A stretch of DNA of 5,983 nt from Candidatus Omnitrophota bacterium (GTDB taxonomy: Bacteria; Omnitrophota; Gorgyraeia; Duberdicusellales; 4484-171), in NCBI GenBank assembly GCA_016939345.1, contig JAFGHG010000051.1, positions 1-5,983 on the forward strand, given 5' to 3'. The stretch's first letter is position 1. Every line of letters starts with the position of its first letter. A program made the position numbers and the translations under genes. The notes beneath the pieces are model-generated. The model was not told the origin of the DNA. It was given only the letters and a program-made list of their open reading frames with translations, and searched no databases. Positions 3,012 through 5,983 of this stretch are shown piece by piece.

Positions 3012-5983
3012 ATGGCCTTGCTCATAATTTTCACTCTATGCGGTGTGGCTGCTATGCTGGTTGTCAAATTCATGTATTCGGTTGACGACGAGCCGCAACT
3101 GTCTGTAGGCCTTAGATCGAAGCCCAGCCCCCAGGAACAGAAGATACAGGATCTTACCGAACATATCAAATCATTAAAACAAAAGATGCATCAGCTTTCC
3201 ACTGACAGCCAGGACCTTAAAAAAGCGAGAGAAGAGACTATTGCTCTAGAAAGAGAGCTTCAGGAGTTGAAAGCTAAAGAAAAAGAATTAAAGGACCAGG
3301 CCCGTCAGCAAAAAAAATGGCTGATCGCCCAGCAGAAATTGATCAAAAAAGACCGAGATCCTGTTCATGAACTTTCAGCCAAGCTTGCAGAAAAAGAAAA
3401 AGAACTTGAAAATGAATTTTCAAAAAACGTAGATGCCGAACGAAAGCTTACCGAAGCCAACCGTCATATAGAGGAACTTCAGATCCAGATAAAGAATCTT
3501 AACGAGAATATTCTGATTTTAAACAATCTTATCCGCGAGAAATCAGACAAGATATCCAGTTTTCAAAAAAAGGTCATTGAACATGCCAATACTATTAGCG
3601 AAATGAAGAAAAAGGAGGAGGAGAGTGAGTGGGTTTCCCGAGTTGATTACAGAAAGCTGGAGGAAGAGCTTAACGAGCTGAAGCATGAGCTGGAAATAAA
3701 GACCAAAGAATTAGAGATAAAAGATAATGAAATTAAAAAAATAGACATTCAACGAATGCGCATAGCTCATCAGCTTCATGAGTTAGAGCGCAGCAGAGGC
3801 TTTATTGAGCCTATGGCTGAGCAACAAGAGAGCATCCCTTCGCAAGTCATTGAAACAGCTAAAACAGATTATCCAGATAAAGAAGCCTCTGTTGTTTCAG
3901 ATGATACAGAAGCCCAAGATAGCCAGCCTGAGGCTGGCTTTGAGCTTGTCCAGCAGCAGGAGAAGTTACAAGATGAAGCAGAAGAAGTCCAGAAGCCGCT
4001 TGATACGGAAGAAACAGCCTTAGCCAGGCAAAAGAAAAAAGAAGAAGAGCCCCCTCCGGTCAGAAAGATAGATTTATCATTGACCCGTAATATCGGCATA
4101 ATGGCCCATATTGATGCCGGTAAAACCACGCTTACTGAAAGGATTTTATTTTATACCGGCCGCTCTCATAAGATCGGAGAAGTGCACGACGGTAAAGCCC
4201 AGATGGACTGGATGAAGCAAGAGCAGGAAAGGGGTATTACGATCACCTCTGCTGCTACCAGTTGTTTTTGGAGGGAAAACAGAATTACCATTATAGATAC
4301 ACCCGGTCACGTTGATTTTACTGCTGAAGTAGAGAGGTCCCTGAGGGTTTTAGACGGAGCAGTAGCTGTGTTCTGTGCTGTAGGAGGTGTAGAACCCCAG
4401 TCTGAAACAGTCTGGCGCCAGTCAGATAAATATAAAGTTCCTAAGATAGCTTTTGTAAATAAGATGGACAGAAAAGGCGCAGATTATTTTGCTGTGGTAA
4501 ACGATATCGAGAAGACTTTAGGAGCAAATGCCTGCGCTATGCAGATTCCCATTGGAGCTGAAGAGAAATTTAAGGGGGTTATAGACCTGATTACAATGAA
4601 ATCCTACATTTATGATGAAAGCCTTAAGGATAAAGGCTTTAAAGTAGAGGACATGCCTGTTGGGTATAAAGATCAATATCAGAAACTATATAAGAGCCTC
4701 CTTGAAAAAGCTGCTGGTTGTTGTCCTGAATTAACCGAACAGTATTTGCAGAGCCCTGAGGCTATAACTCAAGACCAGCTGAAAAGGGCAATACGTAAAG
4801 GTGTAATTTCTAATGATTTAGTTCCTGTTTTCTGCGGCTCAGCTTTTAAAAATAAAGGCGTGCAGAACCTTTTGGATGCGGTTGTTGATTATTTGCCTTC
4901 GCCAAAAGATCTGCCTCCGGTCCAAGGCCAAGATCCTGAGGAAACTGATAGAATCATATCGAGGCAAACCAGAGATGATGAGGATTTTTGCGGTTTAGCC
5001 TTTAAGATCCAGGCTGACAAACATGTGGGCAAATTAGTTTATACCAGAATATATTCAGGTGTTTTAAAGGCTGGAACTTATATTTTCAATCCCATAAAAG
5101 ATAAAAAAGAAAGAGTTGGCAGGATAGTTCAGATGCATGCTAATCAGCGCGAAAACCTGGATTCAGCTTTTGCCGGAGACATCGTTGCTTTAGTCGGCCT
5201 TAACTCTACATTGACCGGCGATACTTTATGCAATAAAGAAAATCCGATAGTCTTGGAAAGAATAGAGTTTTCTGAACCGGTTGTTTCTATCAGCATTAAG
5301 ACTGCAAGCCGGACTGACCAGGACAAGCTTGGCAAGGCTTTGGCTAAGCTGGCCGAAGAAGATCCGACCTTCACAGCCTATACCGACGAAGAGACTTCCG
5401 AGACCATTCTTTCAGGCATGGGTGAACTGCATCTTGAGATTATCGTAGATAGAATAAAAGAAGAGTTTAAGATTAATGCTGAAGTAGGCCAGCCCAAAGT
5501 AGCCTACAAAGAAACCATACAAGGACAGGTTACCCAGGAGTATAAGCATGTAAAACAGACAGGCGGCAGAGGCCAATACGGGCATGTTATCATAGAGCTT
5601 CTTCCTAATGAAGCCGGTAAAGGTTTTGAATTTATCGACAGCATAAAAGGCGGGGCAATACCCAAAAACTATATACCTGCGGTGGAAAAAGGCTTCAAGG
5701 AGGCGATGAAGAAAGGCCCTTTTGCCGGCTATAAGGTAGTCGATATCAAAATAAACCTGATTGACGGTTCATATCATGAGGTCGATTCTTCTGAGATAGC
5801 ATTTAAATTAGCAGCCATGGGCTGTTTCAGAGAAGCTTTTGGCAAGGCCAGCCCTGTATTGCTTGAGCCCTGTATGAAATTAGAAGTCACGACACCAGAG
5901 GAGTATGCAAGCAATATAGTGGGTTATATCTGTTCAAAAAGAGGAAAAATACTTGGCATGGATCCTGCCGGCAACCAAAAAAC
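3012..5983 (+). CDS. fusA: Membrane-anchored coiled-coil / elongation factor G fusion, 3' end cut
   Basis: EF-G is the GTPase that moves tRNA and mRNA through the ribosome and, with RRF, helps recycle it. This frame runs 990 codons to the edge without a stop. Residues 2-18 form one membrane helix (LLIIFTLCGVAAMLVV) with K19 after it, favouring a cytoplasmic body. Coiled coil fills about 40-262, with likely breaks at P117 and near W207. An acidic E/Q/P-rich linker runs to PPP 347-349. EF-G starts at about 357: G1 AHIDAGKTT 365-373, RGITIT 407-412, DTPGH 429-433, NKMD 483-486, GSA 609-611; domain II from about 659, III from about 755, IV from about 835, with the GGRGQYGH loop and tip H922. Roughly 55-60 domain V residues are missing. 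No ATG lies between M268 and M364, the latter already inside the G domain, and TTG 4080 lacks a ribosome site, so a separate EF-G gene is unlikely. Fusion through an assembly error is the main alternative. Confidence 0.9.
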   Translation, partial: MALLIIFTLCGVAAMLVVKFMYSVDDEPQLSVGLRSKPSPQEQKIQDLTEHIKSLKQKMHQLSTDSQDLKKAREETIALERELQELKAKEKELKDQARQQKKWLIAQQKLIKKDRDPVHELSAKLAEKEKELENEFSKNVDAERKLTEANRHIEELQIQIKNLNENILILNNLIREKSDKISSFQKKVIEHANTISEMKKKEEESEWVSRVDYRKLEEELNELKHELEIKTKELEIKDNEIKKIDIQRMRIAHQLHELERSRGFIEPMAEQQESIPSQVIETAKTDYPDKEASVVSDDTEAQDSQPEAGFELVQQQEKLQDEAEEVQKPLDTEETALARQKKKEEEPPPVRKIDLSLTRNIGIMAHIDAGKTTLTERILFYTGRSHKIGEVHDGKAQMDWMKQEQERGITITSAATSCFWRENRITIIDTPGHVDFTAEVERSLRVLDGAVAVFCAVGGVEPQSETVWRQSDKYKVPKIAFVNKMDRKGADYFAVVNDIEKTLGANACAMQIPIGAEEKFKGVIDLITMKSYIYDESLKDKGFKVEDMPVGYKDQYQKLYKSLLEKAAGCCPELTEQYLQSPEAITQDQLKRAIRKGVISNDLVPVFCGSAFKNKGVQNLLDAVVDYLPSPKDLPPVQGQDPEETDRIISRQTRDDEDFCGLAFKIQADKHVGKLVYTRIYSGVLKAGTYIFNPIKDKKERVGRIVQMHANQRENLDSAFAGDIVALVGLNSTLTGDTLCNKENPIVLERIEFSEPVVSISIKTASRTDQDKLGKALAKLAEEDPTFTAYTDEETSETILSGMGELHLEIIVDRIKEEFKINAEVGQPKVAYKETIQGQVTQEYKHVKQTGGRGQYGHVIIELLPNEAGKGFEFIDSIKGGAIPKNYIPAVEKGFKEAMKKGPFAGYKVVDIKINLIDGSYHEVDSSEIAFKLAAMGCFREAFGKASPVLLEPCMKLEVTTPEEYASNIVGYICSKRGKILGMDPAGNQK

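Noticed and set aside
3609..3680. AAGGAGGAGG followed by GTG at 3625 inside the fusion gene as an internal gene start
   Set aside because: The GTG is out of frame and yields only 18 codons. The purine run simply encodes Lys-Glu-Glu-Glu of the coiled coil.
3813..3815. In-frame ATG (M268) as an alternative start giving a soluble EF-G with an acidic leader
   Set aside because: No good Shine-Dalgarno precedes it, and ATG 3012 has a better ribosome site and coupling. A minor internal start cannot be excluded.
4060..4083. TTG at 4080 as the start of a separate EF-G gene
   Set aside because: No ribosome site at suitable distance, no stop codon ending a preceding coiled-coil gene, and it would remove the usual residues before TRNIGIM. 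The frame is continuous from 3012.
3805..4129. Plus-strand alternate frame (3805-4023) and minus-strand frame (3869-4129) in the linker region
   Set aside because: Both are compositionally biased (Lys/Ser or Ser/Cys rich) shadows of the Glu/Gln/Lys-rich linker and have no initiation signals.
5144..5374. Minus-strand open frame opposite EF-G domains II and III
   Set aside because: Antisense shadow of a highly conserved coding region.

Overview
The window is a compact, AT-rich bacterial chromosome segment with no RNA genes, insertion sequences or CRISPR. Frequent AAA/GAA codons, regular use of ATA and AGA/AGG, AGGAGG-type Shine-Dalgarno sites and several small unrecognised proteins would fit an uncultured anaerobic lineage such as Candidatus Omnitrophota. 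That placement is an impression from style and remembered protein families, not a demonstrated result.

Layout, left to right. (1) 2-433 (+) is the 3' part of a PilZ-domain (c-di-GMP receptor) gene that enters from the left edge. (2) 448-476 is a good sigma70-type promoter. It opens a four-gene cluster at 528-1996: a small two-helix membrane protein, a small protein with a PC4-like look, a secreted protein and a charged cytoplasmic protein. All four are of unknown function. (3) 1991-2440 (-) is a yqeY homologue that converges on this cluster, with the two stop codons abutting. (4) 2441-2558 is a divergent intergenic region. Its leftward promoter would start the yqeY message almost exactly at the start codon (leaderless). 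Its rightward extended -10 promoter drives the next pair of genes. (5) 2559-3008 (+) is a tandem CBS-domain protein. (6) 3012 to the right edge (+) is a single uninterrupted frame of at least 990 codons. It encodes one N-terminal membrane helix, about 220 residues of coiled coil, an acidic Pro/Gln/Glu-rich linker, and then an essentially complete elongation factor G, cut by the edge inside domain V.

The main finding is item 6. EF-G is normally a soluble protein of about 700 residues that starts about ten residues before the TRNIGIMAHIDAGKTT block. Here it is preceded in frame by 356 residues that would tether it to the membrane. I checked every codon from 3012 to 5981 and found no stop. All GTPase motifs and the domain IV tip are intact, so it looks like a working translocase. 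The CBS gene lies immediately upstream in the same reading frame, separated only by TAA and one codon. The two are probably translationally coupled, which suggests a nucleotide-sensing module paired with a membrane-tethered translation factor. The coupling and architecture are read from the sequence; the functional link is inference.
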